Assembly: GCA_903921325.1 (NCBI GenBank)
Contig: CAIXPL010000016.1
Coordinates: forward strand, 533,145 to 597,144
DNA from: an uncultured Pseudomonadota bacterium
GTDB lineage: Bacteria; Pseudomonadota; Gammaproteobacteria; Burkholderiales; SG8-39
Direction of reading: 5' to 3'
Length of the DNA: 64,000 bases
Shown here: one piece after another, positions 33,172 to 42,231 of the stretch
How the letters are laid out: each line of letters opens with the position of its first letter
How positions within the stretch are numbered: position 1 is the stretch's first letter
The notes under the pieces: generated by a model
Databases searched by the model: none
Seen by the model: only the letters and a program-made list of their open reading frames with translations
Told to the model about the DNA's origin: nothing
Program-made: the position numbers and the translations under genes

Positions 33172-33436
33172 GATTCCACCTCGTGATTGCGGCACCGAAA
33201 TCTTTCAGAAGTTGATCCGGTGATAAGAATGGGTACGACCGCTCCAATCCCTCGATATGCATGTGATCACCTTTGCCGCGTTCGTTATCGAATCGCAGAA
33301 CACATACGCCATCTACAACATAAGCAAGTCGGTACTTGAATGGATGACTCGCAGGCGGAATCGGGTGGCTGAGCTGCCAAATCACAATCTCGGCAAATGC
33401 AGTGTCCGAAAAAACAATGCGGCGACGAATAAGCAA
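33152..33436 (-). CDS. tumE: TumE-family toxin (DUF6516)
   Basis: The 94-residue protein matches the TumE/DUF6516 toxin family: HPFKYRLAYVVDG, then CVLRFDNERGKGDHMHIEG. The conserved NERGKGDH block is the family hallmark and probably contains active-site residues; RNA cleavage or ribosome inactivation has been suggested for the group. The start appears to be TTG at 33436, in line with family length, and there is no good ribosome site, so translation may be weak or leaderless. The toxin precedes its antitoxin. Confidence 0.82.
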   Translation of the reverse strand: MLIRRRIVFSDTAFAEIVIWQLSHPIPPASHPFKYRLAYVVDGVCVLRFDNERGKGDHMHIEGLERSYPFLSPDQLLKDFGAAITRWNHGHSRT

Positions 33437-33445
33437 TGCAGAATG

Positions 33446-33484
33446 GTTGTTGGAAAAAATAACAACACCCTAGGTCAATGTCAA
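33446..33484 (-). promoter_or_regulatory. Promoter and operator-like inverted repeat of the tumE-tumA pair
   Basis: On the minus strand TTGACA (33479-33484) and TATTTT (33456-33461) are 17 bases apart. The arms GTTGTT and AACAAC (33446-33451 and 33461-33466) form an inverted repeat over the -10 box, a natural site for the antitoxin to repress its own operon. The predicted start of transcription is only about 12 bases before the toxin's TTG. Confidence 0.65.
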
Positions 33485-33640
33485 CTATTCAAGAGATGAT
33501 GACGAGGATGAGTCGGAATGGCCGGCCCTTGTTTTTCGTGTTGAAAGGATGACTCAGCGCGTCCATTGAACGGGTGTGCTCGCCCGCGTCGTCCAGTTGC
33601 TCTCTGGCACACTGCCACCTTCTTCAAACTGTCGAGCGCC

Positions 33641-34624
33641 ATGGATCGCCTGGAGCGTTTCTACAAGATCCAGCACCTGCTGGAGACCCACCGCACAGTG
33701 CCGGTTGCGCGGTTCCTGGACGAGTTGGGCATTTCCATCGCGACGTTCAAACGCGATCTGGAGTACATGCGCGATCGCTTCAATGCGCCGATCGAATGGG
33801 ATCGCGACGCGCGCGGCTACCAGTTTCGAAAAGCGCCCGCTGGCGCGAAGCAGGCTATTGGTCCGAAGTTCGAATTGCCCGGGTTGTGGTTTAACGCCTC
33901 GGAGATTCGCGCTTTGCTCACCATGCAGCACCTGCTGTCCAATCTTCAGCCAGGGCTGCTCGAGCCGCATGTGCGGCCATTGCTGGCACGCCTGCGCGGC
34001 TTGCTCGATGTGGGTGAATACGGGCCGGAGGAAATCGAACGCCGGGTGCGCGTGCTGCACCAGGCCAGTCGCAGCGGTGCCATGCCGCACTTTGAGGTGG
34101 TGGCCAACGCGCTATTGAAACGACAGCGCCTGCAGATCACCTACCACGGCCGCGAGCGCAACCAGACCACCGAACGCGAAGTCTCGCCGCAGCGCCTGGT
34201 CCACTATCGTGACAACTGGTATCTCGATGCCTGGTGTCATTTGAGAGAGGATCTGCGCAGTTTTTCGCTCGACGCCTTCGTCGCGGCGCAAGCCACCGAG
34301 CGGCGAGCCCGCGCTGTGACTGACAGTGAACTGGACCGTGTGCTCGCCGCAGGCTACGGAATCTTCGCCGGTGCCCAGGTGCAATGGGCGAGCCTGCGCT
34401 TCAGTGCCGAGCGTGCTCGCTGGGTAGCCTCCGAACAGTGGCATCCCGAGCAACGCGGTGAGCGTGAGCCCGATGGCAGCTACCGCCTGGAACTTCCTTT
34501 CAGCGATCCGCGCGAACTCATGATGGACGTCCTGCGTCACGGCTCGCATGTGGAGGTACTTGCGCCAGCCTCGTTGCGTGCGGCGGTGGCAGAGGAACTT
34601 CGCGTGGCGCTCATGCGCTACTGA
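33641..34624 (+). CDS. WYL-domain transcriptional regulator
   Basis: This 327-residue protein has an N-terminal winged helix-turn-helix (RFYKIQHLLETHRTVPVARF, then LGISIATFKRDLEYMRDRF) and a C-terminal WYL domain (VHYRDNWYLDAWCHLREDLRSF, seen as the NWYLDAW core near residue 195). WYL proteins respond to nucleic acids or other ligands and commonly control defence genes. The start at 33641 follows family length. It is a lone regulator placed between the toxin-antitoxin pair and the degenerate repeat array, and no obvious target operon adjoins it on the same strand. Confidence 0.9.
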   Translation: MDRLERFYKIQHLLETHRTVPVARFLDELGISIATFKRDLEYMRDRFNAPIEWDRDARGYQFRKAPAGAKQAIGPKFELPGLWFNASEIRALLTMQHLLSNLQPGLLEPHVRPLLARLRGLLDVGEYGPEEIERRVRVLHQASRSGAMPHFEVVANALLKRQRLQITYHGRERNQTTEREVSPQRLVHYRDNWYLDAWCHLREDLRSFSLDAFVAAQATERRARAVTDSELDRVLAAGYGIFAGAQVQWASLRFSAERARWVASEQWHPEQRGEREPDGSYRLELPFSDPRELMMDVLRHGSHVEVLAPASLRAAVAEELRVALMRY

Positions 34625-34761
34625 ATCTTGCTTCGTTTTGCAGTGACATCTCGCCATCGATTTTGCGGCGGAATCTCGCATCGTTCTCAGTGAAATATCG
34701 CCTCGTATTGCGGTGAAAGCTCGCCTCGTTTTGCAGTGAAATCTAGAATCGTTTTCAGTGG
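34624..34761. repeat. Degenerate ~23-bp tandem array (about 6 units)
   Basis: Starting at the stop of the WYL gene, units resembling AATCTCGCCTCGTTTTGCAG plus TGA repeat about six times with 22-25-base spacing and point changes (TTTTGCAGTGA, TTCTCAGTGA, TATTGCGGTGA and so on). There are no variable spacers, so it is not CRISPR. No gene is encoded. It could be a multi-site protein-binding region or the decayed end of a transposon. Confidence 0.8.
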
Positions 34762-34823
34762 ATCATCGATTGAGCGACTAGGCCGGCAAACTGGGTTCTC
34801 ACCCCCAACGCATGGAGATCCCC

Positions 34824-35264
34824 GTGAGCGTTCTAGCCGAAGCCATCAGTGTTGTCATGTCCTGCTCTGCCGTTCAGCGGCACTATCCCGGGGGGCTTGC
34901 AGCGCTGGCCCGCGACACCCCGGCGGGCAGTTTTTGTAGCGATGGATTGCTCGCTCGCGCGGGTTTTACCAGCCGCGGTGCGGCCGAATTCTTCGCTGCC
35001 TTGATGCGTGCGAGCGGTCTGACCCAGTTTGTGCGCGGCCACGCCGCCGATTTTGTGCTGGTCGATGAGCAGAGCGGGCCCTTGAGCGCCTGCCTGTGGC
35101 TTGAATTCGGCCACGACCGCAACGGCGTGGCGCTGTGCTGGCATGCCGCGGCCCGGCGCGGTTCGTTGCGAGTACCCGAAGGCTGGCAGGCCGGCCGCCG
35201 GTGGGCGGCACCTGCGCACGAAGCCTCGATGCTCAAGCAGGACTGTCCGTACGTCACCCACTAA
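34824..35264 (+). CDS. Unrecognised 146-aa protein
   Basis: The GTG at 34824 has GGAG six bases upstream; the in-frame ATG at 34812 contains that site and is less likely. The product is 146 residues, Ala-rich and mixed in charge, with no signal peptide or membrane segment. It begins with a helical region (SVLAEAISVVMSCSAVQRHY) and has a possible beta core around SACLWLEFGHDRNGVALCWH. I do not recognise a family. It lies between the repeat array and accA with normal codon use, so it is probably expressed. A DNA-binding or adaptor role cannot be claimed. Confidence 0.6.
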   Translation: MSVLAEAISVVMSCSAVQRHYPGGLAALARDTPAGSFCSDGLLARAGFTSRGAAEFFAALMRASGLTQFVRGHAADFVLVDEQSGPLSACLWLEFGHDRNGVALCWHAAARRGSLRVPEGWQAGRRWAAPAHEASMLKQDCPYVTH

Positions 35265-35385
35265 GTCGGTCGGGAAAATTGGCGCTCGGTGAGGCCACGG
35301 TGACCGACGCACGGATCTCGACCGCTTCAGAATAAATCCGAATCGTGCTTGGCTTGAAGGCCCGGGTCGTGCAGAATCCGGGCCG

Positions 35386-36354
35386 ATGAAGACGACCTTT
35401 CTGGATTTTGAGCAGCCGATTGCCGAGCTTGAGGCGCGCGTTGAAGAATTGCGCTTCGTGCAGGACGATTCGGCGGTGGATATCTCCGAGGAAATCGGGC
35501 GCCTGGCCAAGAAGAGCCAGACGCTCACCAAGGAGATCTACGGCCGCCTCACGCCCTGGCAAGTCTCGCAGGTGTCGCGCCATCCGCAGCGCCCCTATAC
35601 GCTTGACTATATCGAGTCCATCTTTACCAATTTCGAGGAACTGCACGGCGATCGTGCCTATGCCGATGATCTGTCGATCGTCGGCGGCTTCGCCCGATTT
35701 GGCGGTGAACCGGTGATGGTGATCGGTCATCAGAAGGGCCGTGACACCAAAGAAAAAATCCTCCGCAACTTTGGCATGCCGCGGCCTGAGGGTTATCGCA
35801 AGGCCTTGCGCCTGATGAAACTCGCCGAGCGCTTCCATCTGCCGGTGATGACGTTCATCGACACCCCGGGGGCCTATCCGGGCATCGGTGCTGAAGAACG
35901 TGGTCAGTCCGAGGCGATCGGGCGCAATCTGTTCGAGATGTCGCGCCTGCGCGTGCCCGTCGTGTGCACCATCATCGGTGAGGGCGGTTCGGGTGGGGCG
36001 CTTGCCATTGCAGTCGGCGATACCGTGCTGATGCTGCAGTACGCCACCTACTCGGTCATTTCGCCCGAAGGGTGCGCCTCCATCCTCTGGAAAAGTGCTG
36101 ACAAGGCACCCGAAGCAGCCGAGACACTGGCCATTACCGCCACGCGACTCAAATCCCTCGGTCTGATCGATCGCATCGTGCCCGAACCGGTTGGTGCGGC
36201 CCATCGCGATCCCGCGGCGGTTGCGCTGTCGCTGAAAAAGGCGCTGCTGGAGGCACTCAAACCGCTGCGCAATATGGATGCCGACGAGCTCATCGAAGCG
36301 CGCTATACGCGTCTGATGACCTATGGCAAATTCCGCGAAGTCGAAGTCAGCTGA
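35386..36354 (+). CDS. accA: Acetyl-CoA carboxylase carboxyltransferase, alpha subunit
   Basis: The 322-residue AccA transfers carboxyl from biotin to acetyl-CoA, giving malonyl-CoA for fatty acid synthesis, in a complex with AccD. The crotonase-type core is clear: [28 protein letters not shown] and [11 protein letters not shown], the last being the oxyanion region. The N-terminal helical region ([17 protein letters not shown]) and length are normal. Its 3' end overlaps the tilS start by 32 bases, a common accA-tilS arrangement in Burkholderiales. Confidence 0.97.
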   Translation: MKTTFLDFEQPIAELEARVEELRFVQDDSAVDISEEIGRLAKKSQTLTKEIYGRLTPWQVSQVSRHPQRPYTLDYIESIFTNFEELHGDRAYADDLSIVGGFARFGGEPVMVIGHQKGRDTKEKILRNFGMPRPEGYRKALRLMKLAERFHLPVMTFIDTPGAYPGIGAEERGQSEAIGRNLFEMSRLRVPVVCTIIGEGGSGGALAIAVGDTVLMLQYATYSVISPEGCASILWKSADKAPEAAETLAITATRLKSLGLIDRIVPEPVGAAHRDPAAVALSLKKALLEALKPLRNMDADELIEARYTRLMTYGKFREVEVS

Positions 36355-38098
36355 ACGCGCGCCCGACGGCCCCATCGACGGTCCGATCGATGGTCCGATA
36401 GTAGGCCTGCAGCGAGCCTTCGAAGCGCAGATTCGTCATCTGCTCGCAGGTGGTCCCACCGGCACGCTCGCTGCGACGGGTGCGGCAAATGACTGCCGTT
36501 CCACTGGCGCACAAAATCCCCTCAGTCATACCGATGCGGTCAGTGGACTACGCGCCGACATTGTCTGTCGCACGGGGCCCGTTCGCATCTGCATCGCGCT
36601 CTCTGGCGGCATGGATTCAGTGGTGCTGCTTGACCTGTTCACCCGATTGCCCGTTGAACTGGGTGTCAAATTGCAGGCTTTGCATGTCCACCATGGCCTG
36701 AGCCCGAATGCCGAGCTCTGGGCGCAGTTCTGCCAGCGTCTGTGCGCGCGGCGCAAGGTGAGGCTGCACATCGCCAAGGTGCGCATCGAATCGATTGCGA
36801 AACTGGGGGTCGAGGCAGCTGCCCGCCAGGCGCGCTATGCCGAGTACGCCCGCAGCGGTGCACCCTGGGTTGCGCTCGCGCATCACGCCGATGACCAGGC
36901 CGAGACGCTGCTATTGCAACTGCTGCGCGGTGCCGGAGTCAGTGGGCTCGCTGGTATGCCACTGGTACGCGCCCTGCGTTCTGACGAGGCGGCTACCTGC
37001 CAGACCGTGATTGCTGGCGAGGCCGCACCGCCAGCGATGGTTGTTTCTGACGAGGCACCACGCCGCCAGCTCACGGTGTCTGTCGAGGGTGAACGCTGCC
37101 AGATCATGCGCCCCTTGCTTGATTTCCGTCGTGAGCGGCTGCTCGCCTACGCCCGTGCGCGACGTCTGCGCTGGGTCGAAGACGAATCCAATAGCGACAC
37201 GGCATTTGTCAGAAATGCGCTGCGCCACGAAATCCTGCCGCGCCTGCAGGCAATCCAGCTGCACGCGGTCGAGAACATTGTGCGTAGCGCGCGCCATCTG
37301 GCGAGCGCCGATCGCCTGCTGCATGTTCTCTCGCAAGAGGATCTACAGCAGGCCCAAGAGGCGTCACCCAATGGCGCAGCAGGGCAGTTGAACATCGCCG
37401 CGCTATCGCGCCTGGGCGACGAGCGCGCCCTCAACGCGCTTCGCCACTGGCTGGGCGCGCAAGGCTTTCGTGCGTTGTCTACCGCTCGCTTACGCGAAAT
37501 CTGGCAGCAGCTCAGCAGTGCCCGCGCCGATGCCATGATCGACTGCGCGCTGCCAGGGGCCCGTCTGCGCCGCTATCGTGCGCACGCAATGCTGGTCGGA
37601 GCATCGCCCGCGCCTCGGGCGTCTCTCGCATCGCCCGCGTCTTCCGCATCGCTCGCATCGCCCGCGCCTCCCTCGTCTCCCGCGTCTCCGTCGTCTCCCG
37701 CGCCTCCCTCGTCTCCGTCGTCTCCGTCGTCCAAGCGGTCCGCCGTACCGACACTCGATTGGGACGGTTCAACCCGCTGGGAGATTGAAGCCCTCGGTGG
37801 CGCGATCGAGTTCGAGCGTTGTCTTGGCCGAGGGCTGCGGGCGAGTCTGTGTGACCCGGTACGACGGCTCAGCGTTGGACCGCGCCCGCAGGGGCGCTTT
37901 CAGCCCGCCGGGGCGGCCCACAGCCGACCCCTGAAGGACCTGTTTCAGGACGCTGGGGTGCCCCCGTGGCAACGCGCCCGCGAGCCTTATCTGTTCGTCG
38001 ATGGACGCCTCGCCTGGGCACCCACGCTCGGGGTCGCGGCACATGTCGCGGCACAACCTGACGAATGGGGCTTGCTGCCCGCCTGGCGCGACGCCTAG
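36323..38098 (+). CDS. tilS: tRNA(Ile)-lysidine synthetase
   Basis: TilS modifies C34 of tRNA-Ile(CAU) to lysidine with ATP and lysine. The PP-loop [10 protein letters not shown] lies near residue 95, followed by HVHHGLS and [10 protein letters not shown], which bind ATP and substrate. The protein is 591 residues, longer than the usual 430-480. There are about 90 extra N-terminal residues, including a [10 protein letters not shown] run, and a 45-residue Ser/Pro/Ala linker (37601-37732) before the C-terminal lysine/tRNA-binding part ([15 protein letters not shown]). The start overlaps accA; later starts are possible and would shorten the leader. Confidence 0.93.
   Translation: MANSAKSKSAERAPDGPIDGPIDGPIVGLQRAFEAQIRHLLAGGPTGTLAATGAANDCRSTGAQNPLSHTDAVSGLRADIVCRTGPVRICIALSGGMDSVVLLDLFTRLPVELGVKLQALHVHHGLSPNAELWAQFCQRLCARRKVRLHIAKVRIESIAKLGVEAAARQARYAEYARSGAPWVALAHHADDQAETLLLQLLRGAGVSGLAGMPLVRALRSDEAATCQTVIAGEAAPPAMVVSDEAPRRQLTVSVEGERCQIMRPLLDFRRERLLAYARARRLRWVEDESNSDTAFVRNALRHEILPRLQAIQLHAVENIVRSARHLASADRLLHVLSQEDLQQAQEASPNGAAGQLNIAALSRLGDERALNALRHWLGAQGFRALSTARLREIWQQLSSARADAMIDCALPGARLRRYRAHAMLVGASPAPRASLASPASSASLASPAPPSSPASPSSPAPPSSPSSPSSKRSAVPTLDWDGSTRWEIEALGGAIEFERCLGRGLRASLCDPVRRLSVGPRPQGRFQPAGAAHSRPLKDLFQDAGVPPWQRAREPYLFVDGRLAWAPTLGVAAHVAAQPDEWGLLPAWRDA
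37601..37732 (+). repeat. Low-complexity Ser/Pro/Ala-coding repeat in tilS
   Basis: Short units such as TCTCCCGCG and TCTCCGTCG repeat with small changes, encoding runs of [14 protein letters not shown]. Codons keep the frame, so the insert is a flexible linker between two TilS domains. The composition suggests slipped-strand expansion. Confidence 0.85.
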
Positions 38099-38135
38099 AG
38101 CAACCGCCTGTCGCGACGCCTAGAGCAACCGCCTG
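38087..38135 (+). repeat. Direct duplication of 24 bases across the tilS stop
   Basis: The 24-base unit beginning CGCGACGCCTAGAGC occurs at 38087-38110 and again at 38112-38135, one base apart, and includes the tilS TAG. The copies are identical, so the duplication is recent or maintained. Confidence 0.9.
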
Positions 38136-38173
38136 CTGCCCGTGTCAGATGTCTCGGGATTGCAGAAAATCAA

Positions 38174-38218
38174 TGTTAAAATAAAAGGTTAGGTCGAATA
38201 GTCGATCTTGTTAAGGAG
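38174..38218 (+). promoter_or_regulatory. Likely extended -10 promoter and ribosome site of ndk
   Basis: TGTTAAAAT at 38174-38182 is an extended -10 element in an unusually A/T-rich patch before ndk; no good -35 box is seen at the right distance. AAGGAG at 38213-38218 lies eight bases before the ATG. Confidence 0.45.
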
Positions 38219-38226
38219 ATTGAGTC

Positions 38227-38652
38227 ATGGCAGTTGAACGCACACTTTCCATCATCAAGCCCGACGCGGTGGCAAAAAATGTCGTCGGTCAGATCCTTGC
38301 GCGCTTCGAAGGCGCGGGGCTGCGGGTTGTTGCCGCGCGGATGATGCACCTGTCGCAGGCCCAGGCCCAGGCGTTCTATGCCGTGCACAAAGAGCGTCCC
38401 TTCTTTGGTGACCTGGTGAGCTTCATGATCTCCGGTCCGGTGATGATCCAGGTGCTCGAAGGCGAGAACGCCATTGCGAAGAATCGCGAGCTGATGGGCG
38501 CCACCGATCCGAAGAAAGCCGATAGGGGCACCATTCGTGCGGATTTTGCCGACAGCATCGATGCCAATGCTGTGCATGGCTCCGATGGTGTGGAGACCGC
38601 GCGTAACGAGATCGGGTTTTTCTTCTCTGCACTTGACGTGCACGGCCGCTGA
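38227..38652 (+). CDS. ndk: Nucleoside diphosphate kinase
   Basis: The 141-residue enzyme transfers the gamma phosphate of ATP to other nucleoside diphosphates through a phospho-histidine. [12 protein letters not shown] opens the protein and the catalytic His is in [12 protein letters not shown] near residue 117. Length and sequence are fully typical. It starts the run ndk-rlmN-pilW-rodZ-ispG-hisS and has its own strong ribosome site. Confidence 0.98.
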   Translation: MAVERTLSIIKPDAVAKNVVGQILARFEGAGLRVVAARMMHLSQAQAQAFYAVHKERPFFGDLVSFMISGPVMIQVLEGENAIAKNRELMGATDPKKADRGTIRADFADSIDANAVHGSDGVETARNEIGFFFSALDVHGR

Positions 38653-38674
38653 AACGGCTACCGGCGCCAACGCG

Positions 38675-39790
38675 ATGACGGCTAATCTGCTCGAACTCGA
38701 TGCCCAGGGGTTCGCTGACTTTGTCAGCGGCCTGGGCGAGAAGCCGTTTCGCGCCCGCCAGTTGCTGCGCTGGCTGCACCAGCGCTGCGAAGCGGATTTC
38801 TCGGCGATGAGCGATCTGGCGCGTGAATTTCGCCAGCGCCTGGAGACCACGGCTTGTATCACCCCGCCAGCGGTGATCTCCGACAGCCTTGCTGCCGATG
38901 GCACACGCAAATGGCTGCTTCAGGTGGGCACCGGCAATGCGATTGAATCCGTGTTCATTCCCGAGGCCGATCGCGGCACCCTGTGCATCTCGACTCAGGC
39001 CGGCTGCGCAATGGATTGTGCGTTCTGCTCGACCGGCAAGCAGGGTTTCAATCGCAATTTGAGTATGGGCGAGATCATCGGCCAGCTGTGGTGGGCTGAG
39101 CGATCGTTACGCGCCGATGCCCGCGCCGCCGGGATTGCCGACCCCGGGCGCATGATCTCCAACGTCGTACTGATGGGCATGGGCGAGCCGCTGCTTAATT
39201 TTGACAATGTCGTGCCGGCCCTGCGCCTGATGCTGGATGACAATGCCTATGGGCTGTCGCGGCGCCGCGTCACGGTGTCTACATCGGGCATCGTGCCTCT
39301 CATTGATCGCCTCGCCGAAGAGTGTCCGGTGTCCCTCGCCGTATCGTTGCATGCGGCCAATGATGAGTTGCGTGACCGGCTGATGCCGATCAACCGCAAA
39401 TATCCCCTCGCGCAGCTGCTTGCGGCCTGCCGCCGCTATCTGCGCCGTGCCCCGCGCGAATGGATCATGTTCGAATATGTGATGCTCGCCGGGGTCAATG
39501 ACCGCGCCGAGGATGTGCAGGCGTTGATCGAGTGCGTCGGCGATTTGCCCTGCAAGATCAATTTGATCCCGTTCAATCCGTTTCCGCAGGCCGGGTTCAA
39601 GCGTTCGTCGCGTGAGACGATCAGAGCGTTTGCCGAGCGGCTCAATGCGGCGGGTATCATCGCCACTACCCGGCGCACGCGGGGCGACGATATCGATGCT
39701 GCGTGTGGGCAATTGGCCGGTCAAATTCAGGACCGTACCCGGCGCGATGCGCGTCTGGCGCGTCGTGAAGCCGCAGGGGTGATGTCATGA
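38675..39790 (+). CDS. rlmN: 23S rRNA/tRNA adenine-C2 methyltransferase
   Basis: The 371-residue radical-SAM enzyme methylates A2503 of 23S rRNA and A37 of some tRNAs. The cluster-binding cysteines are in [15 protein letters not shown] (CX3CX2C), with MGMGEPLLN near residue 170 and the resolving cysteine near the C-terminus. The ATG at 38675 gives family length; the frame begins earlier inside ndk. It is followed by pilW with a four-base overlap. Confidence 0.97.
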   Translation: MTANLLELDAQGFADFVSGLGEKPFRARQLLRWLHQRCEADFSAMSDLAREFRQRLETTACITPPAVISDSLAADGTRKWLLQVGTGNAIESVFIPEADRGTLCISTQAGCAMDCAFCSTGKQGFNRNLSMGEIIGQLWWAERSLRADARAAGIADPGRMISNVVLMGMGEPLLNFDNVVPALRLMLDDNAYGLSRRRVTVSTSGIVPLIDRLAEECPVSLAVSLHAANDELRDRLMPINRKYPLAQLLAACRRYLRRAPREWIMFEYVMLAGVNDRAEDVQALIECVGDLPCKINLIPFNPFPQAGFKRSSRETIRAFAERLNAAGIIATTRRTRGDDIDAACGQLAGQIQDRTRRDARLARREAAGVMS

Positions 39791-40617
39791 AAACCATCGG
39801 GTGGGGACTGCTCAGTGTGCTCACAGTGGCGCTGCTGTGCGGCTGTGGCGGCGGTGCGGGGTTGGTCTCATCCGAGAGCCGGCTTGATTACGGCCCGGCC
39901 GAGGGTAATCGCGAGAGCACCGATCCCATCCTCGGCGATCGCAAAGACGCGCGCAGTCGCGCCATTGCTCACACCGACCTCGCGGCGGCATATTTTGAAA
40001 AAGGCGAAATGGCAATTGCGCTTGAGGAAACCCGCATCGCCCTGCGCATCGATGACAGCTATCCGCCGATATACAACTTGCTTGGGCTGATCCAGATGCA
40101 GTTGAAGGACCCGGCACAGGCGCGCGCCAGTTTCGAGCGGGCTCTGCGTCTGGATTCGCGCGATCCGGATATCAATCACAATTTCGGGCGCTTTCTGTGC
40201 CAGAACGGCAGCGAGACAGAAGGCATCCGATATTTCATGAATGCGGTGCAGAATCCGTTGTACAAGTCGCCTGCCCGTTCTTACGGTGCGGCGGGGGCCT
40301 GTTATCAGAGCCTCAAACGTGATGACGATGCCTTTGACATGTATGACCGCGCACTGAAACTCGATCCAAATTATCAGGCTGCACTGTTACCCCATGCAAC
40401 GCTGCTGATGCGTCGCGGCGCTCTGGATGAGGCAAGCGCCTTGCTCGTGCGATACAACCGGCTTGCTCGCCCGAACATGGATTCGCTGTGGTTGACCGTG
40501 CGGATCGCGCATCGCCGCGGGGACGCGCAAACCGAGAAGGATGCGAGTGCTGCGTTGCGCCGCACCTACCCCGATTCGGAGCCAGTCCGCGCGATGGATC
40601 GCGGGGATTTCCGATGA
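39787..40617 (+). CDS. pilW: Type IV pilus biogenesis/stability lipoprotein PilW (PilF)
   Basis: The 276-residue lipoprotein has a signal peptide ending LLCGCGGG, with the second Cys as likely lipid site. Tetratricopeptide repeats follow ([20 protein letters not shown], then [20 protein letters not shown], then [13 protein letters not shown]). PilW/PilF pilots the secretin PilQ to the outer membrane. It starts within the rlmN stop and ends within the rodZ start, in line with the conserved order in betaproteobacteria. Confidence 0.92.
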   Translation: MKTIGWGLLSVLTVALLCGCGGGAGLVSSESRLDYGPAEGNRESTDPILGDRKDARSRAIAHTDLAAAYFEKGEMAIALEETRIALRIDDSYPPIYNLLGLIQMQLKDPAQARASFERALRLDSRDPDINHNFGRFLCQNGSETEGIRYFMNAVQNPLYKSPARSYGAAGACYQSLKRDDDAFDMYDRALKLDPNYQAALLPHATLLMRRGALDEASALLVRYNRLARPNMDSLWLTVRIAHRRGDAQTEKDASAALRRTYPDSEPVRAMDRGDFR

Positions 40618-41996
40618 TCGGAGGCACCATCGAGACGCTCAATCGTGGGGCGAATCCGGTTAACGCGGATCTGACACCCACTGTTGCGGGTAATTCCGAT
40701 GCTGGCGTGCAAGAGGCCGCTCTGGTCGCTGATCAGGCGGTGGCGCCTGCTGGCAGCAACCCGCCGGGTGTATCTGCTGGTGGTGCGTCTGCTGGTGGTG
40801 CGTCTGCTGGTAGTGCGTCTGCGGACGCTAGCGCCGCTAGCGCCGATAGCGTCCGGCCCGCTGTGCCGGCTGATGAACCGGGTGGCCCCGGGCACCAGTT
40901 AGGGATCTTGCGCCAACAGGCCGGGTTGAGCATCGAGCAGGTCGTCGCTGTGCTGCGGTTTAATGCTCGCCAGATCGAAGCGCTTGAGCAGGATGACCTC
41001 GCCCGCTTGCCTCCACGCGCTCAGCTGCGCGGCATGATCCGAAATTACGCCAAACTGCTCAAGCTGGCCCCCGAACCGTTTCTTGCACAGGTTCCGTCAC
41101 ACTCGGAACCCGCCACCGGCAAGTTGATGACCGAGTTCATGGAGGTCCCTTTCCGCCCGGGTAACGGATCTCGCTACTCCATGTGGTGGGCGCTGGGTAT
41201 CTTGATTGCTTTGGCTGTGGTGGCCTACTGGGGCGCCGATCGGATGTCGCGGGCACGCGAGGAGGAGAAGGCGCAAAGTATGGCCGCGCCGGCAGACCCG
41301 AGGGGCGTGCAGGCGGAAGCCTCGGGCGATGCCGCGGCGGCGCCCGCTCCCGATGCCGCTGCGGCGTCCGAAGCAACGCCGGCCGGCGCCTCAGAGAGTC
41401 AGAACCCGCCGCCGGCACAGGCTAATCAAACCACGCCGGCGACCCAAGGGACTGCCACCCAGGCGATCCAGGTGGCGGCCGCAACGCAGGCAGCGCCCGC
41501 GACTGCTGCTACCCAGGCACCCTCTGCGACAGCCACAATCCAGGCAACCCCGGCGACGACCCCAACCCAAGCATCCTCTGCGGCATCTGCAACCCAGACA
41601 GCCCATTCGACTGCAGCAACCCAGGCCGCCTCTGCGACGGCCGCAACCCAGGCCGCCCTTGCGGCATCTGCAACCCAGGCATCCTCTGCGACAGCAGCAA
41701 CCCAGGCAGCCTCTGCGACGACCGCAACCCAGGCAACCTCAGCCTCAGCTGCTTCAAGTTCCGCACGTGTGCTCATGAGCTTTCAGCGGGCCTCGTGGGT
41801 CGAGATTCGCGACGAGAGCGGTCGCGTCGTGGTGAGTGAGACCTTTCCTGGCAATAGCCAAAAGACGCTCGAATTGCGGCCTCCGCTCAAACTGACCATC
41901 GGTGCAGCGTCCGGTGTGCAGTTGGAATATCGCGGCAAGCAGGTGGATCTTGCTCCAAGCACTCGCCTTGACATCGCCCGCCTGACCCTGGAGTGA
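40614..41996 (+). CDS. rodZ: Cytoskeletal/cell-shape protein RodZ with expanded linkers
   Basis: The 460-residue protein has a cytoplasmic helix-turn-helix ([19 protein letters not shown] to [16 protein letters not shown], residues about 93-145) that binds MreB, one membrane helix ([17 protein letters not shown], about residues 190-207), and a C-terminal DUF4115 beta domain ([15 protein letters not shown]). Two low-complexity stretches are unusual: Ala-Gly-Ser repeats before the HTH and about 95 residues of Ala-Thr-Gln repeats between membrane and DUF4115. The ATG at 40614 overlaps the pilW stop. Confidence 0.92.
   Translation: MIGGTIETLNRGANPVNADLTPTVAGNSDAGVQEAALVADQAVAPAGSNPPGVSAGGASAGGASAGSASADASAASADSVRPAVPADEPGGPGHQLGILRQQAGLSIEQVVAVLRFNARQIEALEQDDLARLPPRAQLRGMIRNYAKLLKLAPEPFLAQVPSHSEPATGKLMTEFMEVPFRPGNGSRYSMWWALGILIALAVVAYWGADRMSRAREEEKAQSMAAPADPRGVQAEASGDAAAAPAPDAAAASEATPAGASESQNPPPAQANQTTPATQGTATQAIQVAAATQAAPATAATQAPSATATIQATPATTPTQASSAASATQTAHSTAATQAASATAATQAALAASATQASSATAATQAASATTATQATSASAASSSARVLMSFQRASWVEIRDESGRVVVSETFPGNSQKTLELRPPLKLTIGAASGVQLEYRGKQVDLAPSTRLDIARLTLE
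40773..40817 (+). repeat. 15-bp tandem repeat x3 in rodZ
   Basis: TCTGCTGGTGGTGCG occurs twice exactly and a third time with one change, encoding SAGGA repeats. The reading frame is kept. Confidence 0.9.
41470..41755 (+). repeat. Ala-Thr-Gln-coding repeat tract in rodZ
   Basis: Imperfect units around GCAACCCAGGCAGCCTCTGC repeat over about 285 bases and encode ATQAASA-like runs. They form a long disordered periplasmic linker. Confidence 0.88.
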
Positions 41997-42078
41997 TCCT
42001 GTTGTCCCTGACCCGGGCGCATCGCCAGAACGGTCACCGCGCCCCCAATTGTTTCTGACGCAACTGCCTGAAATCCGG

Positions 42079-42231
42079 CCCCAAACCCAGACCAAGCCCC
42101 AGCCCCAGACCCAGCCCCAGACCCAGACCCAGACGCAGACGCAGACCCAGACGCAGACGCAGACGCAGACCCAAACCCAGCCCCGAATCAAGCTTCAGAC
42201 CCAAATCCAGACCGAGACCCAGACGCAACCC
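42079..42231 (+). repeat. CAGACC/CAGACG hexanucleotide tract before ispG
   Basis: The tract is built of six-base units CAGACC, CAGACG and CAGCCC, with an interruption at 42181-42200. If translated from the TTG at 42049 it would add a Pro-Gln-Thr-rich leader to IspG; otherwise it is untranslated spacer. There is no stop codon in this frame. Confidence 0.9.

Noticed and set aside
34624-34761. Possible CRISPR array
   Set aside because: Units are adjacent and degenerate with no unique spacers, and there are no cas genes.
37512-37772. Minus-strand frame with Glu-Thr-Arg repeats
   Set aside because: It is the complement of the tilS Ser/Pro/Ala tract.
41426-41776. Minus-strand Ala/Val/Trp-rich frame
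   Set aside because: Complement of the rodZ repeat tract.
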